A stretch of 43,515 nucleotides of DNA from Arcanobacterium sp. GTDB lineage: Bacteria > Actinomycetota > Actinomycetes > Actinomycetales > Actinomycetaceae. This document shows positions 8,783 through 16,695 of the stretch, one piece after another. The notes under the pieces were generated by a model. That model did not search any database. It saw nothing but the letters and a program-made list of their open reading frames with translations, and was not told the DNA's origin. A program made the position numbers and the translations under genes. Where the stretch lies: positions 1 through 43,515 of the forward strand of contig JALELI010000020.1 of the NCBI GenBank assembly GCA_022768785.1, read 5' to 3'. Each line of letters begins with the position of its first letter. The first letter of the stretch is position 1.

Positions 8783-10099
8783 ATGAATCACACACCTCTT
8801 TGCCACCCATCACCCACCTCGCTCACGCCGCCCACCTCTCTTTCTTCCCACGGCATTGCCCCGGCTTTCCTCGTGGGGGTACCTAACTCGCATGTAACAG
8901 ACGCCGCTCCGATCCGGGATTATGACACTGGCTACAGCCCTAAGTGGCGCACTAATCCTCCAACTTCTGGAGCGTGGAATCCTGGCGACGACCCGCAGGA
9001 GCGGCTGTTTATCAATATCGGCACGGTGCACACTGAGCTTGGAGATACTATTCCCAACGCCGTCTTGGCCTATGAAACCTGGGGCACACTCAACGCCGAC
9101 CACTCCAACGCTATCTTGCTCTGCCACGCGCTCACCGGAGATTCCCATGCCACCTCGCAACACGGCTCTGACGGCTGGTGGGCCGAAGTAGTAGGCCCTG
9201 GCAGAGCGATAGACACCAACACCTGGTTTGTGGTGTGCCCCAATGTGCTCGGAGGGTGCCAAGGGAGCACCGGCCCCGCCTCGATCGCCCCAGATGGGAA
9301 ACCCTGGGGTGCCCGATTCCCCCAACTCACCATTCGGGATATGTGCGCCGCTGAATATCGGCTTGCTCAGCACCTTGGAATCACACGCTGGGCATTAGTG
9401 GCAGGGGCCTCATTTGGAGGCAACCGCACCATCGAGTGGGCGGCAAGCTACCCCGATGCTGTGGGAGCTATTGCCGTACTAGCCGCCAGCAGCGCTTGCA
9501 CTGCAGAGCAGATTGCCTGGCAGCAAATACAAATCACCGCTATCGAAAACGATCCTGCCTTCCGCGCCGGAGCTTACTACGATCTGCCAGACGGCCACGG
9601 CCCACACCGGGGGCTTGGCCTCGCCCGCGAAATAGCTCACCTCACGTATCGCTGCGCCCCGGAGCTCGCCACTCGTTTTAGCCACACTCCGCAATCAGGA
9701 GAAGATCCACTCCGCGGCGGGCGCTTCGCCGTGGAATCTTACCTCGATTATCACGCCGAAAAACTCGTGCGGCGTTTCGATGCAAATTCCTATATCTGCC
9801 TCTCACGTGCACTAATCACCCACGATATCGGCCGCGGCCGCGGCGGCACCAGCGCCGTTCTCGCCACGCTCACCATGCCAGCACTCGTGGTGGCAGTGGA
9901 TTCTGATCGGCTTTTTTATCCAGATGACGTGATCGCGCTCGGCGCTGCCCTGCCCGAATGCGATCACGTGCCAATGCTTCACTCCACACATGGCCACGAT
10001 GGTTTTCTCATCGAAAATGATCAAGTGAGCGCAATTTTTAAAGATTTCTTTACCAGCGAGCGCTTTCAGGCCACACTCTCACCCACAGCTGCACGGTAG
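8783..10099 (+). CDS. metX: Homoserine O-acetyltransferase
   Basis: MetX transfers an acetyl (or succinyl) group from the CoA thioester to homoserine, the first committed step of methionine synthesis. It has an alpha/beta-hydrolase fold. The signature [15 protein letters not shown] is present, the nucleophile Ser lies in GASFGGN (more often GGSMGGM), and the catalytic Asp and His lie near [10 protein letters not shown] and THGHDGFL. The protein has about 438 residues, with an N-terminal tail of some 45 residues rich in Ser/Thr/Pro before the conserved core. Longer frames to 8588 overlap the hydrolase stop and look non-coding. No good ribosome site marks 8783, so the true start could be slightly downstream. 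The last 34 bases overlap the convergent rsmI gene. Confidence 0.92.
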   Translation: MNHTPLCHPSPTSLTPPTSLSSHGIAPAFLVGVPNSHVTDAAPIRDYDTGYSPKWRTNPPTSGAWNPGDDPQERLFINIGTVHTELGDTIPNAVLAYETWGTLNADHSNAILLCHALTGDSHATSQHGSDGWWAEVVGPGRAIDTNTWFVVCPNVLGGCQGSTGPASIAPDGKPWGARFPQLTIRDMCAAEYRLAQHLGITRWALVAGASFGGNRTIEWAASYPDAVGAIAVLAASSACTAEQIAWQQIQITAIENDPAFRAGAYYDLPDGHGPHRGLGLAREIAHLTYRCAPELATRFSHTPQSGEDPLRGGRFAVESYLDYHAEKLVRRFDANSYICLSRALITHDIGRGRGGTSAVLATLTMPALVVAVDSDRLFYPDDVIALGAALPECDHVPMLHSTHGHDGFLIENDQVSAIFKDFFTSERFQATLSPTAAR

Positions 10100-10893
10100 A
10101 GGGCATTGGCGCGCACCCCCACACGCTGAGCCACATGTGCGGCAGCCACTTTGAGCTTGAGCCCCGCGGCATGCAGCTCCCGCACTTCCGCCACCAGCTG
10201 CGGCGAAATCTCCGCTGCAGCGCGAGCCGCTCCTTCCACCACCACAGTGATCTCGCCAAGCACTCCATCGCTAGCCCACTCAGCAAGCTCTGCGAGCGAA
10301 CCCCTGCGCACCTCTTCGTGCACTTTGGTGAGTTCTCGCACGACGGCGGCTCTTCGGCGCTCCCCAAACGCCGTAGCCATCGCCGCGAGAGTATCAGCCA
10401 AGCGCCGAGGAGATTCAAAAAACACCATCGTGCGCGGCTCGTGTACGAGCTGTGCCAGCTGACTAGCGCGCTCCCCCGCTTTGCGAGCGAGAAATCCCTC
10501 AAAGCTGAAACGGTTAGTTGGAAGCCCCGACAGCGCTAGCGCCGTGAGCACTGCCGAAGGGCCAGGCACCACAGTCACCGGCACGCCCCGCTCCGCCGCA
10601 AGTGCCACTAAACGATAGCCAGGATCTGATATGGCTGGCATTCCGGCGTCACTCACCATCACCACGGTGCCTCCTGCCGCCGCCTCTGCCACCAGCTCTG
10701 GAGCTTTCTCCTGCTCGTTATGATCGTGATATGGCACCACCCGTGCATGCAGCTGCACTCCTAGCCGCCCAGCTAAATTGAGCAATCGGCGGGTGTCTTC
10801 AGCAGCGATTACAGTGGCCGATTCGAGTGCGCTGCGCAGATGCGGGGAAGCATCGGCGTCATTTCCGAGCGGAGTGCCAGCGAGAATGATCAT
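10066..10893 (-). CDS. rsmI: 16S rRNA 2'-O-ribose C1402 methyltransferase
   Basis: RsmI methylates the 2'-OH of C1402 in 16S rRNA with SAM, fine-tuning the decoding centre. Family motifs are clear: GTPLGN at the N-terminus, AEDTRR, the SAM loop [13 protein letters not shown], and FFESPRR. About 275 residues, normal length. The ATG at 10893 gives the canonical N-terminus [11 protein letters not shown]. It has no Shine-Dalgarno, but CATAAT lies exactly 6 nt upstream, pointing to leaderless translation. The gene sits inverted between metX and metY and overlaps metX by 34 bp at their 3' ends. Confidence 0.95.
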   Translation of the reverse strand: MIILAGTPLGNDADASPHLRSALESATVIAAEDTRRLLNLAGRLGVQLHARVVPYHDHNEQEKAPELVAEAAAGGTVVMVSDAGMPAISDPGYRLVALAAERGVPVTVVPGPSAVLTALALSGLPTNRFSFEGFLARKAGERASQLAQLVHEPRTMVFFESPRRLADTLAAMATAFGERRRAAVVRELTKVHEEVRRGSLAELAEWASDGVLGEITVVVEGAARAAAEISPQLVAEVRELHAAGLKLKVAAAHVAQRVGVRANALYRAAVGESVA

Positions 10894-10898
10894 GCCTA

Positions 10899-10905
10899 TA
10901 TTATG
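10899..10905. promoter_or_regulatory. Overlapping divergent -10 elements for rsmI and metY
   Basis: TATTAT (10899-10904, plus strand) can serve metY, and CATAAT (10905-10900, minus strand) is spaced 6 nt from the rsmI ATG. The two hexamers share five base pairs, so RNA polymerase could occupy only one direction at a time. -35 boxes are weak on both sides. Confidence 0.45.
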
Positions 10906-10955
10906 GCTATTGTGCCTCAGTGTAGAGAAACGCACTGCTCAGCGAAAGGATCACA

Positions 10956-12236
10956 ATGAAAACTGAAACCGCCGTCCTCCATGCGGGGTACTCCCCTAAA
11001 AATGGCGATCCGCGAGTGCTGCCGATCGTGCAGAGCACCACATACGTATTTGATTCCACTCAAGCTATCGCAGATGTGTTTGATGACCCCACCCACGCGC
11101 TGATCTATTCACGCTTCGCCAACCCCACCGTGATGGCAGTAGAAGCAAAGATAGCCGCCCTCGAAGGTGGCGCAGCTGCTATGGCCACAAGCTCTGGGCA
11201 AGCCGCTTCGCTGCTCGCGATTCTCAATCTGTGCAAAGCCGGCGATGCTTTTATCACGTCTCCGCAAATCTACGGCGGCACCGCCAACCTCTTCTCTGTG
11301 ACGCTCGCAAAATACGGCATTGAAGCGATCTACCTGCCGCAGAATCCCACCGATGAAGAAATCGAAGCAGCTTTTACCCCCAACACCAAAGCCGTGTTTG
11401 GGGAGACAATCGCCAACCCAGCCCTGAGCGTATTCGATATCGAACGCTACGCCCGCATTGCACACGAGCACGGAGTGCCACTGCTGGTTGATAACACCTT
11501 TGCCACTCCGGCGCTCTGCCGCCCGATTGAATACGGTGCAGACGTGGTGATTCACTCCACCTCGAAATACCTCGATGGCCACGCGCTGCAGGTGGGCGGC
11601 GTGATCGTAGACGCCGGAAAGTTCGATTACGCAAACGGAAAGTTCCCAGATTTTGTGGAGCCTGACGCCAGCTATCACGGTATTTCGTATGTGCGCGATT
11701 ATTCCGCAGCCCCGTTTATCACTAAAGCAAGAATGCAATTGATGCGCGATTTCGGGTGCTACCCAGCAGCACATTCAGCATTTTTGCTCAACCTCGGCAT
11801 CGAGACCCTGCCGCTGCGCATGGAGCGCTATTGTGCCAACGCTCAGAAGGTGGCTGAATACTTCGCCGCCAGCGATAAGATTCAACTCGTGCGCTATCCT
11901 GGGCTGCCTAATGACCCATATTATGAGCTGGCACGGAAATATCTGAGCGGAGACGATGGCGCTGTGCGAGCCAGTGGAGTGATTGGCATCGAAATTGCTG
12001 CCGGCCGAGAAGCAGCTATGCGCTTTATGGACGCCTTGAAACTCGCATCTCGAGAAGTACATGTGGCCGATATTCGCACCTGCGTGCTCCACCCAGCCTC
12101 CGCCACCCACCGCCAGCTCACCGATGAGCAGCTGGTGGCCGCTGGTATCGATCCGGGATATGTGCGCGTGAGTGTGGGGTTGGAGCACATCGACGATATC
12201 CTCGCAGATATTGAACAAGCACTCGCGCAGATTTGA
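10956..12236 (+). CDS. metY: O-acetylhomoserine sulfhydrylase (aminocarboxypropyltransferase)
   Basis: A PLP enzyme of 426 residues that makes homocysteine from O-acetylhomoserine and sulfide, i.e. direct sulfhydrylation. Seen are EGGAAAMATSSGQAA, the VDNTFATP motif and the PLP-lysine region HSTSKYLDGH (Lys in SKY). The C-terminal RVSVGLEHIDDI is typical of the Cys/Met metabolism PLP family. AAAGGA lies upstream of the ATG at 10956. Together with metX this gives a two-enzyme route to homocysteine. No SAM riboswitch was recognised in the short leader. Confidence 0.95.
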   Translation: MKTETAVLHAGYSPKNGDPRVLPIVQSTTYVFDSTQAIADVFDDPTHALIYSRFANPTVMAVEAKIAALEGGAAAMATSSGQAASLLAILNLCKAGDAFITSPQIYGGTANLFSVTLAKYGIEAIYLPQNPTDEEIEAAFTPNTKAVFGETIANPALSVFDIERYARIAHEHGVPLLVDNTFATPALCRPIEYGADVVIHSTSKYLDGHALQVGGVIVDAGKFDYANGKFPDFVEPDASYHGISYVRDYSAAPFITKARMQLMRDFGCYPAAHSAFLLNLGIETLPLRMERYCANAQKVAEYFAASDKIQLVRYPGLPNDPYYELARKYLSGDDGAVRASGVIGIEIAAGREAAMRFMDALKLASREVHVADIRTCVLHPASATHRQLTDEQLVAAGIDPGYVRVSVGLEHIDDILADIEQALAQI

Positions 12237-12267
12237 TTCTACAGATTTGACCCTTGTACCGCAGAAA

Positions 12268-12311
12268 TAGCGCTGCGCTAGAATTCCGCTCCCGGGCAGT
12301 GCTCTCACTGC
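12268..12311 (+). terminator. Two small hairpins after metY
   Basis: TAGCGC-T-GCGCTA (12268-12280) and GCAGTG-N4-CACTGC (12296-12311) lie 30-75 nt beyond the metY stop. They may act as RNA 3' structures; there is no T-tract. Confidence 0.35.
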
Positions 12312-12334
12312 TCGCATTAGCCTCATAGCAACAA

Positions 12335-12381
12335 CGTGGTGGTTGGCCGATATTTTATTATCCTATCGGCCAACCACCACG
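12335..12381. terminator. 18-bp perfect inverted repeat between convergent metY and dehydrogenase genes
   Basis: Arms 12335-12352 and 12364-12381 are perfect reverse complements of 18 nt (outer CGTGGTGG / CCACCACG, inner GGCCGATA / TATCGGCC), separated by an 11-nt AT-rich loop. They lie about 100 nt after metY and 150 nt after the opposing gene. No T-run follows on either strand, so a bidirectional tailless terminator is the simplest reading. The stem is long and perfect for that role. Confidence 0.7.
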
Positions 12382-12483
12382 CGAGCGCAAAGCACTATAT
12401 TTCTAGGTCTGAGCAGAACCTCCCGGCAGCCCGGCAAAATCCCCGAAGAAAATCCTTTGGGAAAAGAGAGAAAGATTCTCGGA

Positions 12484-12502
12484 GACGAGGGAAAAACTCG
12501 TC
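12484..12502 (-). terminator. Hairpin after the aldehyde dehydrogenase gene
   Basis: On the minus strand GACGAG-N7-CTCGTC lies about 26 nt after the stop at 12528. It is followed by a pyrimidine-rich run (TCTTTCTCTCTTTT). A plausible intrinsic terminator with a weak stem. Confidence 0.4.
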
Positions 12503-12527
12503 GGAGGCGATTTTCGAGCGGCGATCC

Positions 12528-14138
12528 TCAAGCGAAGTATTTGAATACTTTCAGATACCTGCTGAGCAGCCGTTCCCACTTCTCTTCTGTGATGTTGAGC
12601 GGGCCCAATTTTCCTGGAGCACCAATATGCATGAGCCGCTGGGTGGCCACCGCCTGCGGCTCGGTGTATTTCACAATGCCCTCCACTCCGTGCCGGCGCC
12701 CAATACCTGAAATTCCCATACCTCCGCTGGGAGCTTTCAAAGAGCCCCAGGCAGCGGCATAGCCATCATTGATATTCACCGAACCTGTTTTCAGCTGCGT
12801 CGCCATTTGCTGCGCAGTTTTCAGATCCGCACTCCAGATAGCCCCGTTGAGCCCATATTCTGTGGCATTGGCGCGGCGCAAGGCTTCGGCGTCACTGTTC
12901 ACCCGATAGATACTCACCACCGGCCCAAATGTTTCCTGGGCAAAGAGATCCATCTCAGGAGTGACGTCGGTGAGTACTGTGGGCGCGTACCCAAATTCTC
13001 CAGCCTCTGGAATCGGCTTCCCGCCAGCAAGCACAGTAGCTCCCTTAGCAACTGCATCGGCCACATGCGCCGTCACTTTATCAAACTGCGATTTCCCGAT
13101 GAGCGGCCCCATATCAGCCGCCCAGGAGTATCCGGCTTCCACTCTCATCTCTTGTACAGCTCGGGCGAAAGCCGGCACAAATCGATCCCAGATGTCGGTG
13201 TGTACGAAAATCCGCTCAATCGAGATGCACAGTTGGCCCGAGGAGGCAAAGCACGCCTTCAGCACTCCGCGCACTGCCCGCGGCATAGGAGCGTCTGCGC
13301 GCACAATCAGCGGATTTTTCCCACCTAACTCAGCCGATACCCCAACGAGCCGAGATCCAGCTTTTTGCGCTATCCCTGCACCTGTGGCGCTCGATCCAGT
13401 GAACATCACAAAATCCGCCTCATTGATCATCGGCTCACCGAGCACCGCTCCAGAGCCCACAATCACCTGTACCAGCTCACGTGGGAAGCCAGCAGCTTCC
13501 AGCAGAGCCTTGCAGGCAAGAGCCGTATAAGGAGTTTGGGAATCAGGCTTCATCACAATCGCATTGCCAGCCATAATTGCGGCTAGCGCATCTGAAATCG
13601 CGAGTGTGAGCGGATAGTTCCACGGGGAAATCACCGCCACCACTCCTTTTGGATGGTGGTAGATGCGCGTGCTGGTGAGCAGGGGCACCGCGCCCACTGT
13701 ACGCCGCGGTTTCAACATCGCGTGAGCGTTGTTTGCGTAATAAATAGCATTAGACGCCACATCATAGAGCTCTTCAAAAGCACTGGCGCGATTTTTACCA
13801 TTTTCCCACTGCACGAGATCGAGAAGTGCGTCACGTTCGTGAATCACTAAGCCAGCAAACCGGTGCATGAGTTTTTTGCGATACGCGAAGCTCGTATGTG
13901 CCCATTCAGCTCCTGCTGCCCGCGCTCGATCGAAAACGATTGGCACGTCGTCCACAGCAATTCCTGGGAGTACCCCAATCTGTGTACCAGTGAGAGCGGC
14001 GTATTTTGGCAGTGGCTTTCCTCCTCCTGCCGCTTCGTCGTCTTTTCTCCCCACACTCACCAATGCCGCAGGTGAGGGCACGAGGTGCTGCAGTGCGCGC
14101 CGGCCCCGCTCATCGAGAGCAGCCACGTTAATCGCCAT
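12528..14138 (-). CDS. gabD: NAD(P)-dependent succinate-semialdehyde-type aldehyde dehydrogenase
   Basis: A 536-residue aldehyde dehydrogenase. The Rossmann/active-site landmarks are ISPWNYPLTL, FTGSSATGAGIAQKAG, the catalytic Glu in ELGGKNP, and the catalytic Cys in SSGQLCISIERI. The sequence resembles actinobacterial succinic semialdehyde dehydrogenases (GabD2-like), which convert succinate semialdehyde to succinate. Exact substrate and cofactor preference cannot be read, so the symbol is tentative. The start ATG at 14138 has an excellent GAGGAGG site upstream; a longer frame to 14294 crosses the promoter region of the divergent DsrE gene and is rejected. No gabT or GABA transporter is adjacent. 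Confidence 0.82.
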   Translation of the reverse strand: MAINVAALDERGRRALQHLVPSPAALVSVGRKDDEAAGGGKPLPKYAALTGTQIGVLPGIAVDDVPIVFDRARAAGAEWAHTSFAYRKKLMHRFAGLVIHERDALLDLVQWENGKNRASAFEELYDVASNAIYYANNAHAMLKPRRTVGAVPLLTSTRIYHHPKGVVAVISPWNYPLTLAISDALAAIMAGNAIVMKPDSQTPYTALACKALLEAAGFPRELVQVIVGSGAVLGEPMINEADFVMFTGSSATGAGIAQKAGSRLVGVSAELGGKNPLIVRADAPMPRAVRGVLKACFASSGQLCISIERIFVHTDIWDRFVPAFARAVQEMRVEAGYSWAADMGPLIGKSQFDKVTAHVADAVAKGATVLAGGKPIPEAGEFGYAPTVLTDVTPEMDLFAQETFGPVVSIYRVNSDAEALRRANATEYGLNGAIWSADLKTAQQMATQLKTGSVNINDGYAAAWGSLKAPSGGMGISGIGRRHGVEGIVKYTEPQAVATQRLMHIGAPGKLGPLNITEEKWERLLSRYLKVFKYFA

Positions 14139-14255
14139 ATAAACCTCCTCATTCACGCACGTGCACCAGAGTATCCTAAATACATACACGCACACTGGAT
14201 TAATCGTTTTCAGAGAGCATAATTCCCCTAGAGAGACTTTAGTCCCAATTGGCGT

Positions 14256-14261
14256 TATAAT
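14256..14261 (+). promoter_or_regulatory. -10 element upstream of the DsrE-like gene
   Basis: A consensus TATAAT on the plus strand in the intergenic region implies a leader of about 124 nt before the ATG at 14392. No convincing -35 was seen. Confidence 0.5.
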
Positions 14262-14272
14262 AAATAGGCAAC

Positions 14273-14369
14273 ATGCGCAGTGGCTGAATCCCACGAGAAT
14301 TCACCTGAGCTCAATGAGGAGTTCGGCTAAGCGCATACATCACCGGCACAAGCCCAACTTTCGGTTGGG
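14273..14369 (+). promoter_or_regulatory. Structured 5' leader of the DsrE-like gene
   Basis: Within the predicted leader, ATGCGC (14273-14278) pairs with GCGCAT (14331-14336). This encloses GTGG/CCAC (14280-14283 with 14091+200, i.e. 14291-14294) and the palindrome TGAGCTCA. A separate hairpin CCCAAC-N5-GTTGGG (14353-14369) ends just before the ribosome site GAGGAG. It could be a regulatory leader; it matches no riboswitch class I know. Confidence 0.35.
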
Positions 14370-14391
14370 TAACCAGTAATGAGGAGTAAAC

Positions 14392-14736
14392 ATGGCTCAT
14401 TTAAAAATGGTATTTCACGTGAACGAAAACGACCGCTGGCCGTTCACAATCCGCTCGGTGCACAATCTCGCTCACTCCGATGAGGAGACTTCCGTAACAG
14501 TAGTTGCCAACGGCGAGGCAATCCGCTCTTTTTCGCAGCTTGACGCCGATCCGGTGCGTTTCGAGAAGATCAAGCAGTTGCGAGATGCCGGCGTGCGCTT
14601 TGTGGTGTGCAATATCGCTATGAATGAGCGCCAGATTAAGCCCGAGCTGGTGCCCGATTACGTGGAAATTGTGCCGGCGGGCATCGTGGAGATCGCCAAA
14701 CTTCAAGCTGAAGGCTACGGATACGTGAAGGCCTAA
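14392..14736 (+). CDS. DsrE/DsrF-like small protein
   Basis: A 114-residue soluble protein with the DsrE-like fold (YchN/TusD superfamily). It starts with a beta strand (KMVFHVNEN), has a conserved Gly-rich turn VVANGEAIRSF, and carries a single conserved-type Cys in VRFVVCNIAMNER. The C-terminus reads VPAGIVEIAKLQAEGYGYVK. Relatives include sulfur-relay proteins and many uncharacterised stand-alone proteins; function here is unknown. The ATG has a GAGGAG site 7 nt upstream. It is transcribed alone, with a hairpin 77 nt downstream. Confidence 0.8.
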   Translation: MAHLKMVFHVNENDRWPFTIRSVHNLAHSDEETSVTVVANGEAIRSFSQLDADPVRFEKIKQLRDAGVRFVVCNIAMNERQIKPELVPDYVEIVPAGIVEIAKLQAEGYGYVKA

Positions 14737-14757
14737 CGCCGGCATTAGCTAGCCGAC

Positions 14758-14795
14758 ACATTGCCACTTTCGCGCCACATTGCCGCTTTCGCGCC
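14758..14795 (+). repeat. Two tandem copies of a 19-nt unit
   Basis: ACATTGCCACTTTCGCGCC (14758-14776) is followed immediately by a copy with one change (14777-14795). It is probably replication slippage in non-coding DNA. Confidence 0.8.
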
Positions 14796-14812
14796 ATTCG
14801 TGGCATTTCACA

Positions 14813-14858
14813 CCGTAGCGCTGCGCTACCCTTACGCTATGGCACCGCAGCGCTACGG
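14813..14858 (+). terminator. 13-bp inverted repeat downstream of the DsrE-like gene
   Basis: CCGTAGCGCTGCG (14813-14825) pairs perfectly with CGCAGCGCTACGG (14846-14858) across a 20-nt loop. The left arm also begins a smaller palindrome, GTAGCGC-T-GCGCTAC. It lies 77 nt after the stop. There is no T-tract. Confidence 0.5.
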
Positions 14859-15080
14859 CCTGTTATTGCACGTCAATCGCACACCGAAATATAGGGCATT
14901 TCGCGCACGCCCCACCGATACCGCGCACCCGAATCTCATTCTCCGATTTGTTACCTTTTTGTTATTTTACGCCACTCGCATAGACGGCAACTTTTCGGCT
15001 CAGAATAGCCATTTCTGCCGATTTTTCAGTTTAGTTAAGTGCCCCACAGCGGTGGAGAAGAAATGGCGAGAAGAATACAA

Positions 15081-15109
15081 TTGAACGTGAAATTATTTGA
15101 ATCTGCAAT
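15081..15109 (+). promoter_or_regulatory. Putative promoter of the L,D-transpeptidase gene
   Basis: TTGAAC (15081-15086), a 17-nt spacer and TGCAAT (15104-15109) give a predicted start near 15116 and a leader of about 66 nt. Confidence 0.4.
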
Positions 15110-15181
15110 CACTTTTTATGGGGGCGCAGTCCGCCGAGCGCTGCCAACCACGAGAAGTGGAGAACACGGAAGATCTATTTC

Positions 15182-16600
15182 ATGAGCACCAAGAAGAAAA
15201 TTGGCATTTCCGCACTCATTGCCACTGCACTCGTGCTTTTAGGGCTCGGCGTCTATGTAGGTTACTTCGCCGTCGGTCACCGTGCACTCCCTGGCACATA
15301 CGTAGGCGATGTGAAAGTGTCTGGGCTCACCCACAGTGAAATCACCCAACGGCTCGCGCTAGCCAACGATTCTACTGTGAATATTTCAGGTGCCGGCGTC
15401 AATACCACCTCTGCCACGCTCAAACAGATGGGGTTTTCTTTTAATCCAGAAGAGTTAGCCGCGCAGGCAATGGCCGCAAACACGGTGTGGTGGAAGTATG
15501 CCACCGCACCGTTTAACTCCACCAAAGTGAAGCCCGAGCTACAAACAGATCGCGCCACGGCCGAAGCCTTTGCAGTGGCTCTCACCAAAGGAAACAGCTC
15601 GGCAGTGGCTCCGGTCAACCCCTGCGTGGAGTTCCGCGATGGGAAGTTCGTGATTAAGAGCGGTGTGGAAGGTAAAGGAGTGAGCGTGGCCTCTCTCTTA
15701 GCTCCTGCAAGCCAGCTCGTGGCCACTTTGAGCAATGTGGATTTTAAAGCCACAATCTCTCCCATCGCCCCCTCCGTAAAAGAGGAAGATCTCAAAGCCA
15801 AGCTCGCCACCGCCAATAAACTCATCGCGCCCGACGTTTCTGTGGGCACGGCAGACCAAACTTTCACGGCTTCTCCGGCCGATAAAGCAGCGTGGGTTAA
15901 TCTCACCACCGCCCAGCCCTCTCTCAATGCCAACGCCCTCAAAGCGTGGGTGCAGCAGCAGGGCAATCACTTCTACGTTGAGGGAGTGACCGGCCTACGC
16001 CTACTCGACAAGAGCGGCAAGATTCTAAAAGTGCGCGCCGAAGCAGTGCCTGGCGAAGAGGTGAAAAACATCGATCAAGTGGTGGCACTCGTGCAGAAAA
16101 ATCTCACTGCCGGTGCCCCCACAGCTGCAACTTTCACCATCGCCAAAGCCACCCCACAATGGAAAACCAAAACAGTGGCTCCCGGGGCCGAGAATCTGCC
16201 CTATGCCGCCGCTGAAGGCGAACGGTGGATCGATATCAACCTCAGCACAAACCGCGTGAAAGCCTACGAGGGGGCCACGCTCGTCTACGATTTCCCCATG
16301 ATCGACGGCGCACCAGCCACACCCACAGTGCAGGGAGAGTACGCGGTGTATGCAAAACTGCGTATCCAAACGATGCGGGGCTCTAACGCCGATGGCTCTA
16401 ATTATGAAACTCCCGATGTGCCATGGGTGATGTACTTTACCGGCGGCTATGCCACCCACGGTTCCTCTGCGTGGCGCAGCCGCTGGGGCTACGATGCCGG
16501 CGCTTACGGCTCTCACGGGTGCGTGAACATGGCTAATGAAGATGCCCGCACCCTGTGGGAGTGGGCATCAGTGGGAACTCCCGTGGTGAGCCACGCATAA
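15182..16600 (+). CDS. L,D-transpeptidase with PG_binding_4 domain
   Basis: A 472-residue membrane-anchored cell-wall enzyme. One N-terminal transmembrane anchor (residues 8-31, ISALIATALVLLGLGVYVGY) is followed by putative peptidoglycan-binding repeats (PG_binding_4; landmarks GTYVGDVKVSGLT and KDFVIKSGVEGKG-like segments). The C-terminal YkuD catalytic domain carries GSHGCVNM with the catalytic Cys, and an upstream His in YATHGSSAW. Such enzymes make 3-3 cross-links in peptidoglycan or attach proteins. The ATG at 15182 has GGAAGA upstream. It is convergent with the CDGSH gene. With dacB, the NlpC/P60 protein and the acyltransferase it adds to the cell-wall genes in this half of the window. 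Confidence 0.92.
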   Translation: MSTKKKIGISALIATALVLLGLGVYVGYFAVGHRALPGTYVGDVKVSGLTHSEITQRLALANDSTVNISGAGVNTTSATLKQMGFSFNPEELAAQAMAANTVWWKYATAPFNSTKVKPELQTDRATAEAFAVALTKGNSSAVAPVNPCVEFRDGKFVIKSGVEGKGVSVASLLAPASQLVATLSNVDFKATISPIAPSVKEEDLKAKLATANKLIAPDVSVGTADQTFTASPADKAAWVNLTTAQPSLNANALKAWVQQQGNHFYVEGVTGLRLLDKSGKILKVRAEAVPGEEVKNIDQVVALVQKNLTAGAPTAATFTIAKATPQWKTKTVAPGAENLPYAAAEGERWIDINLSTNRVKAYEGATLVYDFPMIDGAPATPTVQGEYAVYAKLRIQTMRGSNADGSNYETPDVPWVMYFTGGYATHGSSAWRSRWGYDAGAYGSHGCVNMANEDARTLWEWASVGTPVVSHA

Positions 16601-16635
16601 AATCATTCGCCGCTTCTTGTTTGAGGGGGATGGGT

Positions 16636-16682
16636 GGGTGGGGTTGGTAAATTTCCTCAGAGTAATGGTCCCAACCCCTCCC
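16636..16682. terminator. Hairpin between convergent L,D-transpeptidase and CDGSH genes
   Basis: GGGGTTGG (16640-16647) pairs with CCAACCCC (16671-16678). After one T-T mismatch, GGG (16636-16638) pairs with CCC (16680-16682). The loop is 23 nt. It is located between two gene ends, so it is probably bidirectional. Confidence 0.5.
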
Positions 16683-16695
16683 ACACTGGCTAGAG

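Larger units (their letters stand above)
14737..15181 (+). other. 445-nt intergenic stretch with repeats and a promoter
   Basis: No credible gene is present; open frames here are short, Arg/His/Phe-rich and lack ribosome sites. It holds a 19-bp tandem duplication (14758-14795), a 13-bp perfect inverted repeat (14813-14858), an AT-rich patch (14940-15010) and a likely promoter for the downstream L,D-transpeptidase gene (15081-15109). Confidence 0.6.

Noticed and set aside
10894..10955. SAM riboswitch ahead of metY
   Set aside because: The intergenic space is 62 nt and holds only promoter elements; no SAM-box structure fits.
14761..15084. 107-residue open frame downstream of the DsrE-like gene
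   Set aside because: No ribosome site, odd Arg/His/Phe-rich composition, and it spans a tandem duplication and an inverted repeat. It looks non-coding.
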